DNA from: an uncultured Hyphomicrobiales bacterium
GTDB lineage: Bacteria > Pseudomonadota > Alphaproteobacteria > Rhizobiales > Devosiaceae
DNA length: 64,000 nucleotides
Direction of reading: 5' to 3'
NCBI GenBank assembly: GCA_903842455.1
Contig: CAIMLX010000205.1
Location: forward strand, 142,309-206,308
In this document: positions 9,674 to 18,184 of the stretch, in pieces
How the letters are laid out: every line of letters starts with the position of its first letter
Numbering within the stretch: the first letter of the stretch is position 1
Translations under genes and position numbers: made by a program
Notes under the pieces: generated by a model
What the model saw: only the letters and a program-made list of their open reading frames with translations
Databases searched by the model: none
What the model was told of the DNA's origin: nothing

Positions 9674-11379
9674 TTGATGAAGTCGAACTTGTCGACGTCG
9701 AACAGGCCCTTGTCTGTCAGCTTCACATGCGGGATCACCGGCAGGGCGAGGAACGACACCTGCAGGAACGGCTCGGGCAGGGTGCAGCCGAGCGCATAGG
9801 CCGCCTCGCGCAGGATGTGCAGCTTGTCGGCGACCGCCTCGAAGCTCAGGAGACTCATCAATCCGGCGATCGGCAGCGCCAGTTCGGCGACCGGCCGTCC
9901 ACCATCGGCGACGACGAAGCCGCCACCAAGCTCGATCAACCGGTTCACCGCCGTCGCCATGTCCTCGTCGGTGGCGCCGACGACGGTGATATTGTGACTG
10001 TCGTGCCCAACCGACGAGGCAATGGCGCCGCGCTTCAGGCCAAACCCCTTGGCAAAGCTGCGCGCGATATTGCCGTTCTTGCCGTGCCGCTCGATCACCG
10101 CGATCTTGATCACGTCGTTCTCGAGATCGGGCAGGGTGCCCTTGTCGCTCACTTCGAGCGTCGCGTTCTCGCGATAGGTCAGGATCAGCCCGGGCCGCAC
10201 CGCGATCACCGGCGTCTGGTTGCGGCTGGGGTCGGGCGGCACGATGAACGTGCTTGGCTTCACCGGCTTCGCCTTCATCGAGGCGAGACCCACCGGCGGC
10301 ACCGGCTTGCGGTCCTTGAACAGTTCCGGCCGCACCAGCCGGCCGGCGGAGATCACCTCGCCGACGCGGCAATCCTCGAGGCTGTCGAGCAGCGCGATAT
10401 CGGCGCGATAGCCTGGGGCCACCAGGCCGCGATCCTTGAGCCCGAAGATGCGGGCGGCCGAGTGCGAGGCGGCCCGGTAGACGTGGTGCAGCGGGCGCCC
10501 GCGGGCGATCAGCCGGCGGATGGAGCTGTCGAGGTGCCCCTCCTCGGTGATGTCGAGCGGGTTGCGATCGTCGGTGCACAGCGCGACATAGGCCGACGTA
10601 TTGGCGTCGAGCACTTCGGCCAGCGCATCGAGGTCCTTCGATACCGACCCCTCGCGGATCAGGATCGCCATGCCCTTGCGCAGCTTCTCCCGCGCTTCGG
10701 TCGCCGTCGTCGCCTCATGGTCGGTGCGGATGCCGGCGGCGAGATAACCGTTGAGCGGCAGGTCGGTGAGCAGCGGCGCGTGGCCATCGATATGGGCACC
10801 CTGGAAGGCGACCAGCTTGTCGATGATCCCCTTGTCGCCCGCCAGCACGCCGGGGAAGTTCATCATCTCGGCGAGGCCGATCACCTGCTTGTGGTGCCGG
10901 AACTTCTCGAGGTCGGCGATTTCGAGTCGCGCGCCCGAGGTCTCGTGCGCGGTCGCCGGCACGCAGGACGAGAGGTTGACGCGGATATCCATGATCGCGC
11001 GCTCGGCGCTTTCGAGGAAGTAGCGGATGCCTTCGGCGCCCAGCACGTTGGCGATCTCGTGCGGGTCGCAGATCACCGTGGTGACGCCGTGCGGCAGCAC
11101 GCAGCGGTCGAATTCCAGCGGCGTCACCAGCGAGGATTCGATGTGCAGGTGCGTATCGATGAAGCCCGGCACCGCATAGCGGTTCTCGCCTTCGATCAGC
11201 CGCTTGCCGTTGTAGTAGCCGTAGGTGCCGACGATCCGGTCGGCGACGATGGCGATATCGGTATGGATGACCGAGCCCGAAATGACGTCGAGCAGCCGGA
11301 CATTCTTGATCACCACGTCGGCGGGCACTTCGCCGGCCCCGGCCTTGATCATGCGGGTGAGGAGTTCAGCTGTGATCAT
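9670..11379 (-). CDS. ade: Adenine deaminase
   Basis: A 569-residue amidohydrolase of the Ade/AdeC type converting adenine to hypoxanthine and ammonia. Visible hallmarks are GFIDTHLHIESS (metal-binding HxH), CDPHEIANVLG and, in the C-terminal half, SVGHDSHNI. ATG 11379 gives MITAELLTRMIKAGAGE, the standard N-terminus; the frame is open further upstream but without coding character. It is divergent from the small membrane protein at 11500 and overlaps the downstream hydrolase. With guaD and puuD it completes a set feeding purines into the oxidative pathway. Confidence 0.93.
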   Translation of the reverse strand: MITAELLTRMIKAGAGEVPADVVIKNVRLLDVISGSVIHTDIAIVADRIVGTYGYYNGKRLIEGENRYAVPGFIDTHLHIESSLVTPLEFDRCVLPHGVTTVICDPHEIANVLGAEGIRYFLESAERAIMDIRVNLSSCVPATAHETSGARLEIADLEKFRHHKQVIGLAEMMNFPGVLAGDKGIIDKLVAFQGAHIDGHAPLLTDLPLNGYLAAGIRTDHEATTATEAREKLRKGMAILIREGSVSKDLDALAEVLDANTSAYVALCTDDRNPLDITEEGHLDSSIRRLIARGRPLHHVYRAASHSAARIFGLKDRGLVAPGYRADIALLDSLEDCRVGEVISAGRLVRPELFKDRKPVPPVGLASMKAKPVKPSTFIVPPDPSRNQTPVIAVRPGLILTYRENATLEVSDKGTLPDLENDVIKIAVIERHGKNGNIARSFAKGFGLKRGAIASSVGHDSHNITVVGATDEDMATAVNRLIELGGGFVVADGGRPVAELALPIAGLMSLLSFEAVADKLHILREAAYALGCTLPEPFLQVSFLALPVIPHVKLTDKGLFDVDKFDFIK

Positions 11380-11440
11380 CTTGGCGCCATCCACATGAGC
11401 CTGAACGTCCCGCGCCACCGGGCCCCGGTCAAGGGGGCAC

Positions 11441-11466
11441 GGAACCGCAGGCATGAGTATGGCGTT
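11441..11466 (+). promoter_or_regulatory. EcfG-type general stress promoter (exact match)
   Basis: GGAAC at 11441-11445 and CGTT at 11463-11466, separated by exactly 17 bp, match the consensus of alphaproteobacterial EcfG sigma factors (GGAAC-N16/17-CGTT). The predicted transcript would start near 11472. The ribosome site AAGGGA (11487-11492) and ATG 11500 lie correctly downstream. It would drive the small membrane protein and topoisomerase IB. Confidence 0.7.
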
Positions 11467-11499
11467 CCTTTTTACGATTGATCTTAAAGGGAAATGGCC

Positions 11500-11742
11500 A
11501 TGGAAACCTACGACGCCAACAAGACGACGCCCGAGGTTCGCCAGGGTAGCCGCCGGATGGGCAACTTTCGCGTGCTGATCCTGTCGCTTGTGGGCATCGT
11601 TGTGGCGTTCGGCATCCTGTTCGCCATTTCGACGGCGATCCAGCCGGGTGGCGAAGGGTCCGTCACCCAGCCCGGCGTGCAGCCGACCCCGTCCGCGGTT
11701 CCCGCCGACGACAGCATCACGACGCCCACCCCGGCGTCCTGA
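11500..11742 (+). CDS. Small single-pass membrane protein, probable stress-regulon member
   Basis: An 80-residue protein of unknown function. A charged N-terminus with GSRRMGNFR leads into one transmembrane helix (VLILSLVGIVVAFGILFAIS), followed by a Pro/Thr/Ser-rich tail ending TTPTPAS that is likely periplasmic. ATG 11500 is chosen over ATG 11494 because AAGGGA (11487-11492) lies 7-8 bp from the former and only 1-2 bp from the latter. It is preceded by an exact EcfG-type promoter and followed after 5 bp by topoisomerase IB, so the two probably share a transcript. Confidence 0.7.
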   Translation: METYDANKTTPEVRQGSRRMGNFRVLILSLVGIVVAFGILFAISTAIQPGGEGSVTQPGVQPTPSAVPADDSITTPTPAS

Positions 11743-11747
11743 TCGCG

Positions 11748-12743
11748 ATGGCACGGCTCAAGCGGGCTGGGCGCGAGGACCTCACGGTGCGTCGCGTCCG
11801 GCGTGGTCGCGGGTTCGGATATGTCGATGCCACGGGCCTGACGCTGCGCGATCCGGATCTGGTCGCGCGCGTCCGGGCACTCGGCATTCCGCCGGCATGG
11901 ACCGAGGTGCGGGTCGCTCTTGATCCCCGGCACCATATCCAGGCCCTCGGCCAAGATGCGGCGGGCCGGCTGCAATACATCTATCACGCCGACTGGGAAG
12001 TTCGCCGCAGCCGGCGCAAGCAGCTGCAACTGGCGCTGCTATCCGAGTCGCTGCCGCGTATCCGTCGCCGGGTCCGAGAGGACCTTGAGGCCGAGCCGGG
12101 CAGCCGGCAACTGGCGCTGGCGCTCGGTGTCGCGCTCATCGACCGTACTGCCATGCGCGTCGGTCGCGAGCGCTATCTCGAGACCAACGGCACGCGGGGG
12201 GCCGGAACTCTCTTTACCCGCGACATCACGATCTCGGGCGATACGGTAAGCATCCGCTTCCCGGCCAAGAGCGGCAAGACGGCTACCTACGAACTCGCGG
12301 ACGCCCATGTCGCCAGCGCCGTCCGCAAGGTGAAGACCGTGCCTGGAGCGCGGCTGCTGATGTATCGCAACGCCGAGGGTGTCCCGAAGGCGATCCGCAC
12401 CGACGACCTCTGCCGCTACCTTCGTGAGATCGCCGGCGTCCCGGTGACCGCCAAGGACTTCCGCACCCTGCACGCCAGCGCGCTTGCCGCCGAGGCACTG
12501 GCGAAGCTCGAGCCGGCCGAGTCGCCCTCCGCCCGCAAGCGCCAGATGGCGGCGGTGACCAAGCAGGTCGCGACGTTCCTCCAGAACACCCCGGCGATCT
12601 GCCGAGCCAGCTACATTGCGCCTTGCCTCTATGCGCTGTTCGACAAGGGCAAACTCGCCCCCCTGTGGGCAGGCGTCACCGAGACGCGCGGACTGCGGCA
12701 GCGCGAGGCGCGACTGAGTGGCGTCCTCGCGGCCGCTGGGTAG
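11748..12743 (+). CDS. DNA topoisomerase IB (poxvirus/bacterial type)
   Basis: A 331-residue type IB topoisomerase that relaxes supercoils by transient 3'-phosphotyrosyl cleavage. The core is visible in order: HHIQALGQDAAGRLQYIYH, the Arg-containing MRVGRERYLETNGTRGAGTL, KDFRTLHAS (R..H) and the catalytic tyrosine Y289 in NTPAICRASYIAP. Length is normal for bacterial IB enzymes. It starts 5 bp after the small membrane protein behind an EcfG-like promoter, suggesting induction with the general stress response. It is convergent with the GGDEF/EAL gene. Confidence 0.93.
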   Translation: MARLKRAGREDLTVRRVRRGRGFGYVDATGLTLRDPDLVARVRALGIPPAWTEVRVALDPRHHIQALGQDAAGRLQYIYHADWEVRRSRRKQLQLALLSESLPRIRRRVREDLEAEPGSRQLALALGVALIDRTAMRVGRERYLETNGTRGAGTLFTRDITISGDTVSIRFPAKSGKTATYELADAHVASAVRKVKTVPGARLLMYRNAEGVPKAIRTDDLCRYLREIAGVPVTAKDFRTLHASALAAEALAKLEPAESPSARKRQMAAVTKQVATFLQNTPAICRASYIAPCLYALFDKGKLAPLWAGVTETRGLRQREARLSGVLAAAG

Positions 12744-12747
12744 GGCG

Positions 12748-14940
12748 TCAGGCAACCCGCGCGGCGGGCAATGGTGTCGGCACGTCCAGCAGGCGCTCGA
12801 GCGCCGGGGCCTCGAGCGGCTTCGAGAACAGGAAGCCCTGGAAGGTGTTGCAACCCATCGATGCAAGGATGCGGAACTGCTCGTCGGTCTCGACGCCCTC
12901 CGCCGTCACCTCGATGTCGAGGGCGTGCGCCAGCGTCACCAGGGCCTGCACGATAGCAACCGAGGCAGCTGCCGTGGACAGCTGGCTGATGAAGGAACGG
13001 TCGATCTTGATGCGATCGACCGGGTACCGCTTGAGGTAGTTGAGCGACGAGTATCCGGTGCCGAAATCGTCGAGGGCGATCTTGATGCCGGCGCGGCGGA
13101 AGGCGCGGATGGCGTCGAACGCGACAAGCTCGTCGTCCAGCAGGATCGACTCGGTAATCTCGATCTCGAGGTCCTGCGGCCGCATGCCGGTTTCCTGCAG
13201 CACCGCGAAGATGCGTTCGGTGAAGGTCGGGTTACGCAGCTGCGCGGGCGAAATATTCACCGCCATGGTCAGGCCCGGCCAGCGGGCGCCGATCTGGCAG
13301 GCGCGGCGCAGCACCACGTCGCCCAGCGCCTCGATCAGTCCCGAGCCCTCGGCAATGGGAACGAAGTCCATGGGCGCGATCGGGCCGCGGCGCGGATGGG
13401 TCCAGCGCACCAGGGCCTCGGCGCCGACGATCTCGCCATCGCGCCGACCGAACAGGGGCTGGAACGCCACCCAGAGCTGGTCGCCGACCTTCAGCGCCTC
13501 GCGCAATTCAGCTTCCATCGAGTGGCGTGTCTGCACGAGCTCGTTCATCGATTCGACGTAGACGGCAGCGCGGTTGCGGCCGGACGACTTGGCTTCATAC
13601 AGCGCGATATCCGCCCGGCGGGTGAGCTCATGCCGGTTGCGGTCCTGTGGCCGTGCCATCACCACGCCGATCGAGACACCGACGAAGGCCTCGTTGCCGC
13701 CAATGCGGAACGGCCGGCCGATCGCCTCGATGATGCTGCGGCACATTGCCATCACCTCCGGCTCATTCAGGTCGTTGATGCAGAGAATTCCAAACTCGTC
13801 CCCACCCAGGCGCGCCAGGATCTCATCGGGCCCGACGATGTGGCGCAACCTGTCGCCGACGGCGCGGATAAGGTCATCACCAGCGTGGTGGCCGAGCGTA
13901 TCGTTGACCTGCTTGAAGCGGTCCAGATCGAGCATCAGCAGGGCAGGGAGCTCCCGCGTCGTGTCAGGATCGCGCAGGATGCGGTCGAACTGCTGCTCGA
14001 ACATCAGCCGGTTTGGCAGATGGGTGAGGGGGTCCTCGGTGGCCTGACGCTCGGCGTCGATACGCTTGTTTTCGAGCGCGCGCGACGAGCGCCACAGCCG
14101 GTGCAGCAGCAGGGCGACCACGAGGCCGAGAACGCCGAAGCCGGAAGCAAAGGCCGGGACCGTCTGGGCCAGCAGTTCGGTGCCGGGCAGGTAAGGTTGC
14201 CACTCGTAGAAAGCGACGATCCTGCCGTAGCGGTTGGTGACCGGGAAGACCGACAACCCGGTGTCGCTGGGGTTGATGGTAAAGCGCCCGGCCTCGAGCA
14301 TGTACCGGTCGATGATCCCCAGCTCGTAGCGCAGGTCGAGCTTCACCACGCTGACCAGGATCGGCTCTTCTCCCGGTCGCCGCTCGTCCTCGCCGTTCGC
14401 CGAGACCACCGGGAATACCCCGACAATGGCAGGGGCGCCGCCGACAACCGCGAAGTCGGCGATCGACGGGGGGATGTCGAGGTAGCCGAGTCTGGTCCTG
14501 GCGCGCAGTTCGGCCACCATTGGAGCCACCACCGGTGCCACGTCGTCGTACGCGCTGCTGGCGACTCTTCTTCCCGCCTGGGCGGCGAAGATGGGGGTGT
14601 CGTCGCCCTCGAGGATGTAGGACGCATCGTGCTGGAAATAGCTCGACATCTGGCGCGCGACATTGTGGTTGAGCCAGGTGAAGTCGCGGTGTGAAATGGC
14701 GGACAGCGTATTGTCCCAGACGCCGACGCTTTCCTGGTCCTTGGCGATCTGACGCAGCTGCTGGCTCAGCGAGCTGATGATTCGGGTGGCCTGCCGGTCG
14801 ATGCCAACCTTGTCGACCTGGGCACCCGACCAAAATACGAAGAAACCCAGCAGCGCCGCGGTGGCAACGAACACGACCAACACCGAGCCGAGAACGACCA
14901 GCGAGAATGAGCTGCCTGACCTTATTCCAGTCGATTGCAT
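12748..14940 (-). CDS. CHASE4-GGDEF-EAL cyclic-di-GMP signalling protein
   Basis: A 730-residue inner-membrane protein. A first transmembrane helix (SLVVLGSVLVVFVATAALLG) is followed by a periplasmic CHASE4-like sensor (DQESVGVWDNTLSAISHRD), a second helix (GFGVLGLVVALLLHRLW), a GGDEF domain with intact LARLGGDEFG, and an EAL domain with AEALVRW, EITES, LDDFGTGYSS and KIDRSFI. Both active sites look intact, so it could make and degrade cyclic-di-GMP. No RxxD inhibitory site is visible just before GGDEF. ATG 14940 is preferred; an in-frame TTG at 14985 would add 15 residues without a ribosome site. Confidence 0.9.
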   Translation of the reverse strand: MQSTGIRSGSSFSLVVLGSVLVVFVATAALLGFFVFWSGAQVDKVGIDRQATRIISSLSQQLRQIAKDQESVGVWDNTLSAISHRDFTWLNHNVARQMSSYFQHDASYILEGDDTPIFAAQAGRRVASSAYDDVAPVVAPMVAELRARTRLGYLDIPPSIADFAVVGGAPAIVGVFPVVSANGEDERRPGEEPILVSVVKLDLRYELGIIDRYMLEAGRFTINPSDTGLSVFPVTNRYGRIVAFYEWQPYLPGTELLAQTVPAFASGFGVLGLVVALLLHRLWRSSRALENKRIDAERQATEDPLTHLPNRLMFEQQFDRILRDPDTTRELPALLMLDLDRFKQVNDTLGHHAGDDLIRAVGDRLRHIVGPDEILARLGGDEFGILCINDLNEPEVMAMCRSIIEAIGRPFRIGGNEAFVGVSIGVVMARPQDRNRHELTRRADIALYEAKSSGRNRAAVYVESMNELVQTRHSMEAELREALKVGDQLWVAFQPLFGRRDGEIVGAEALVRWTHPRRGPIAPMDFVPIAEGSGLIEALGDVVLRRACQIGARWPGLTMAVNISPAQLRNPTFTERIFAVLQETGMRPQDLEIEITESILLDDELVAFDAIRAFRRAGIKIALDDFGTGYSSLNYLKRYPVDRIKIDRSFISQLSTAAASVAIVQALVTLAHALDIEVTAEGVETDEQFRILASMGCNTFQGFLFSKPLEAPALERLLDVPTPLPAARVA

Positions 14941-15110
14941 TGGCTTCTGCCAAGGAGTGACGCGCCGGACACTGTTCTCAGCCAAGCTTTGCCAAGTCGT
15001 TACCCGCCTGCGGTCAAACGTGAAATATCAGAAGAATTGACTGAAATGGGAGTTGGTGCCTCCTGAGGGCGCGCCCACTTGCCCGGATTTCTCCCCGCAA
15101 CTGTGCGGGG

Positions 15111-16337
15111 TCACGCATTGTCCTTGAACAGGACTTCGCGATCCTGGGTGAAGTTGGCAAGGAGCGGCAGGCAGGCGCCACCCATGGCGCGCGCCGCATT
15201 GCCGATACTCCCGGGCAGCAGGCGAAAGTTCGACAGTCCCTGCCGGTTCACCCGGCCGATGGCCGCCTCGGTTCGCGCGATGACTTTTTCCCGAACGTGT
15301 GGGGGGAAGGCGCCATCGATCAGCACCGTTTCGACATCGATCACCGCGATGGCGGCAACGATCGCGTAGGCAAGGCTCTCGGCAACCTCGTCGACCCAGT
15401 CTTCGAGCAGGGCGCCGAGGTCATCGCCCCAGTCGTCTGGTGACTGCCACAGCACGGCCGGTGAGCGACCGATGTCCATAAGCTTGCGCTCGAGCACGTA
15501 GATGGAGGCGACGTGCACCAGTTGGGAGCCCGTTCCGATCCCGCTTCCGGCCCTCTGGGGCGCCGGCATCGAACCGAGCGCTCCAGCATTGCTGGTCCGT
15601 CCCGGGAAGAGGTGGCCATCGAGGACCAGCCCGCCGCCGATGAAGGAGCCGATGAAGATGTACAGGTAGTCCGGATAGCTCGCCCCCTGGCCGAACATCA
15701 GTTCGGCAGCGCAGGCGGCGGTGATGTCGTTGGCGAAATACACCGGCCACTCGGAATCGCGTGCCAGCAGCTCGCGCATGTCGATGTCGCGCCATGCGTC
15801 GATTTCCGCCTTGGGTGCGCCGATCTCCTCGTGCCAGGTCCACATCTCGTACGGTGCCGCTATGCCGAGGCCGGCGATGCGCTTGTCCAGACGCGATGGC
15901 AGTTTGGCCCGCATGGCGGCAATGCCCTGGCGCGCGAACTCGGTGACGCCTTGCGGGGTTGGATAGGGATAGACCTCGTGGCGGAGCGCGAGGACTTTTC
16001 CGACGAAGTCGATGAGATACAGGTCGACGCTTCGGCGCCCGATCTTCAGCCCGAACGAAAGCGCACCTTCGGGGTTGAGCGAGTAGGGGGCGGATGGCTG
16101 TCCGACCCGTCCACGCTGAGGCTGCCCCTTCAGCAGCAGCTCCTCGTCCGTCAGTTGATTGACGATGATCGAGATGGTCTGCATCGACAGGCCGCTGAGA
16201 CGCACAAGTTCGGCCTTGTGCAACTGCTTGTGCAACCGGATCAGCGACAGGACGAGCCGCTCGTGGTGGGCGCGCAGGCCGGATTGGTTTGACCCTCGAA
16301 GTGTCGTCGAAGGTGTTGCGCTTGCGAAAGTCGACAT
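15111..16337 (-). CDS. ROK-family transcriptional regulator of the sugar locus
   Basis: A 408-residue repressor-type protein. An N-terminal winged helix (HKAELVRLSGLSMQTISIIVNQL) precedes a ROK/ASKHA fold (SFGLKIGRRSVDLYLIDFVG, VYFANDITAACAAELMFG, FIGGGLVLDGHLFPG). The cysteine cluster that binds zinc in ROK kinases is absent, as in many regulator-only members. ATG 16337 is preferred over an upstream TTG. It is followed by no gene on its strand and is preceded by the RbsD/FucU gene. Together they lie divergent to frcBCA, which it most likely controls with a sugar as inducer. Confidence 0.88.
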   Translation of the reverse strand: MSTFASATPSTTLRGSNQSGLRAHHERLVLSLIRLHKQLHKAELVRLSGLSMQTISIIVNQLTDEELLLKGQPQRGRVGQPSAPYSLNPEGALSFGLKIGRRSVDLYLIDFVGKVLALRHEVYPYPTPQGVTEFARQGIAAMRAKLPSRLDKRIAGLGIAAPYEMWTWHEEIGAPKAEIDAWRDIDMRELLARDSEWPVYFANDITAACAAELMFGQGASYPDYLYIFIGSFIGGGLVLDGHLFPGRTSNAGALGSMPAPQRAGSGIGTGSQLVHVASIYVLERKLMDIGRSPAVLWQSPDDWGDDLGALLEDWVDEVAESLAYAIVAAIAVIDVETVLIDGAFPPHVREKVIARTEAAIGRVNRQGLSNFRLLPGSIGNAARAMGGACLPLLANFTQDREVLFKDNA

Positions 16338-16378
16338 CCGTGTGCTCGTCAAAGGCCTTGCGGCAAGTCAGCGATACG

Positions 16379-16804
16379 CTACGCCCCTACCACACCCTTG
16401 CGCAGGATCACATTGGCAAACAGGGCACCCTCGGACGTCGCCACGATTGTGTGGGCGGCCCGAATCCGAGGGTAGAGCTCGTCCGCCGGCAGCGGTCGGG
16501 CGACGGCGCCATGACCCAGCCGGAAGCACAGCTCATCGACGGACTGGTGGAACGGACTGGTTCGCATCGGATCGTTTGAAGGGGCGGCGCGAAAGACCGG
16601 GTGGCTGTCGCGATCGAGCGGAGTCACGGTAAGGATGGCCTCGAGCAGCGGCAACAGGCCCAGGCCGTCGGCCCGTACCAACCGACGCGCATGCTCCTGG
16701 GCGGGATAGTTCCCGTCCACCAGGGCGATCTCGTCGCCATGCCCCATTGCCCGCAGTGTGTACAGCAAGTCTGGGCCGAGAATTTTCGGTATGCCGATCA
16801 GCAT
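16379..16804 (-). CDS. RbsD/FucU family sugar mutarotase
   Basis: A 141-residue protein beginning MLIGIPKILGPDLLYTLRAMGHGDEIALVDGNYPA, the signature of RbsD/FucU pyranase-mutarotases, including the conserved catalytic His in GHGD. These enzymes interconvert anomers or ring forms of monosaccharides taken up by ABC transporters. ATG 16804 gives the standard N-terminus; the open frame upstream lacks family sequence. It is upstream of the ROK gene on the same strand and divergent from frcBCA, consistent with serving that transporter's sugar. Confidence 0.9.
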   Translation of the reverse strand: MLIGIPKILGPDLLYTLRAMGHGDEIALVDGNYPAQEHARRLVRADGLGLLPLLEAILTVTPLDRDSHPVFRAAPSNDPMRTSPFHQSVDELCFRLGHGAVARPLPADELYPRIRAAHTIVATSEGALFANVILRKGVVGA

Positions 16805-16906
16805 GTTAGGCGAGGGTCGGGCCAACGTTCCCGCCCACGAAACAGGGTCAGTTTCATGTTTTTTTCCGTGCTCCCTGTGCCGGAGATTGCGGGTAGCCGG
16901 CACCCC

Positions 16907-16943
16907 TGTCAATAACTAAATAAGGTTGATATATTAATTGACA
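16907..16943. promoter_or_regulatory. Divergent promoter region between RbsD/FucU-ROK and frcBCA
   Basis: TGTCAAT at 16907-16913 and its exact inverse ATTGACA at 16937-16943 sit 23 bp apart in an AT-rich island, the only one nearby. Each contains TTGACA reading outwards (minus strand at 16912-16907, plus strand at 16938-16943), so they look like the -35 hexamers of two divergent sigma-70 promoters. As an inverted repeat they may also form the ROK operator. The -10 boxes are weak: TTGATA-like near 16962 on plus and CAATCT on minus. Confidence 0.5.
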
Positions 16944-17063
16944 TGTCGCCCGGAAATGAGGTTGATAGCGCCAGACGGCCTGGGGAGGAACGTCAGATTG
17001 CCACCCAGGAAGTTCAGCGCAGCGCGGCATCGCCTGCGTCGCAATCCAATGGGAGGACCACTC

Positions 17064-18083
17064 GTGAAGCATCTGAAGACATCCCTGATCCTGGGCGCCG
17101 CCGTGTTCGCGTTCATGGCCGTGCCGGCCGCCGCCGCCGACCTGGCGTGCCTGATCACCAAAAACAACACCAACCCGTTCTTCGTGAAGATGAAGGAAGG
17201 CGCCGAAGCCGCCGCAAAGACCGCCGGCCTCGATTTCCAGGCCTTTGCCGGTGAGAAGGACGGCGACGCCGCCCCGCAGATCACCGCCATCGAAAACTGC
17301 GTTGCCGCCGGTGCCAAGGGTATCCTGATCACCCCGTCGAACGACTCCGTCGGCCCGGCCCTCAAGGACGCCCGCGCCGCCGGCATCCTGGTGATCGCGC
17401 TCGATACGCCGCTCGCCGATGCCGATGCACAGGACATCACGTTTGCGACCGACAACTTCGAAGCCGGCCTGCTGATCGGCAAGTGGGCCGCGGCGAAGCT
17501 GGGGCCTGAGGCTGCCGCCAACGCCAAGATCGCCATGCTCGACATCAACAAGGACAACATCTCGGTCGACGTCCAGCGCGACACCGGGTTCCTCGTCGGC
17601 TTCGGTATCGAAGTGCCGGACCTCAAGGTGCTCGGTTCGGAAACCGACCCGCGCGTCATCGGCCATGAAACAACCGATGCGAACCCCGAAGGCGGCCTGC
17701 GCGGCATGGAAACCCTGCTCGCCAAGGACCCCGACATCAACGTCGTCTACACCATTAACGAGCCCGCAGCTGAAGGCGCCTACCAGGCCCTCAAGGCTGC
17801 CGGCAAGGAAGGCCAGGCGATCATCGTGTCCGTCGACGGCGGCTGCCCGGGCGTTGCCTCGGTCAAGTCGGGCGTAATCGGCGCGACCTCGCAGCAGTAC
17901 CCGCTGCAGATGGCCTCCAAGGGCATCGAAGCCATCGTGGCCTTCGCCAAGGACGGCACCCGTCCGGCCGTCACCGAAGGCCTGAGCTTCTTCAACACCG
18001 GCGTGAACCTGGTGACCGACCAGCCGGTCGAGGGCGTGCCGTCGATTGACACCACCAAGGGCACCGAGCTCTGCTGGGGCTGA
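17064..18083 (+). CDS. frcB: Sugar ABC transporter substrate-binding protein (FrcB-like)
   Basis: A 339-residue periplasmic binding protein of the ribose/fructose (CUT2) class. A Sec signal ends AVPAAAA. The mature start [21 protein letters not shown] is characteristic of rhizobial FrcB, which binds fructose, ribose and mannose. GTG 17064 is chosen because GGGAGGA (17051-17057) is 6 bp upstream; the ATG at 17049 lies inside that ribosome site. It is first gene of frcB-frcC-frcA and is followed by a GC hairpin (18105-18126) that may raise its mRNA level relative to the membrane genes. Confidence 0.9.
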   Translation: MKHLKTSLILGAAVFAFMAVPAAAADLACLITKNNTNPFFVKMKEGAEAAAKTAGLDFQAFAGEKDGDAAPQITAIENCVAAGAKGILITPSNDSVGPALKDARAAGILVIALDTPLADADAQDITFATDNFEAGLLIGKWAAAKLGPEAAANAKIAMLDINKDNISVDVQRDTGFLVGFGIEVPDLKVLGSETDPRVIGHETTDANPEGGLRGMETLLAKDPDINVVYTINEPAAEGAYQALKAAGKEGQAIIVSVDGGCPGVASVKSGVIGATSQQYPLQMASKGIEAIVAFAKDGTRPAVTEGLSFFNTGVNLVTDQPVEGVPSIDTTKGTELCWG

Positions 18084-18104
18084 TCCAGCCTGAATGACAG
18101 CGAC

Positions 18105-18126
18105 GGGGGCGGCGCAAGTCGCCCCC
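18105..18126 (+). other. Intercistronic GC hairpin between frcB and frcC
   Basis: GGGGGCG (18105-18111) pairs with CGCCCCC (18120-18126); the loop GCGCAAGT holds a GCAA tetraloop. No T-run follows. It lies 22 bp after the frcB stop and 59 bp before frcC, a usual place for a hairpin that stabilises the binding-protein mRNA or attenuates readthrough. Confidence 0.6.
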
Positions 18127-18184
18127 TGACCGCGTTAATCTGCGCAGGGCAGGGACCGGGGATCGACTTTTTCGAGGGGGAGTG

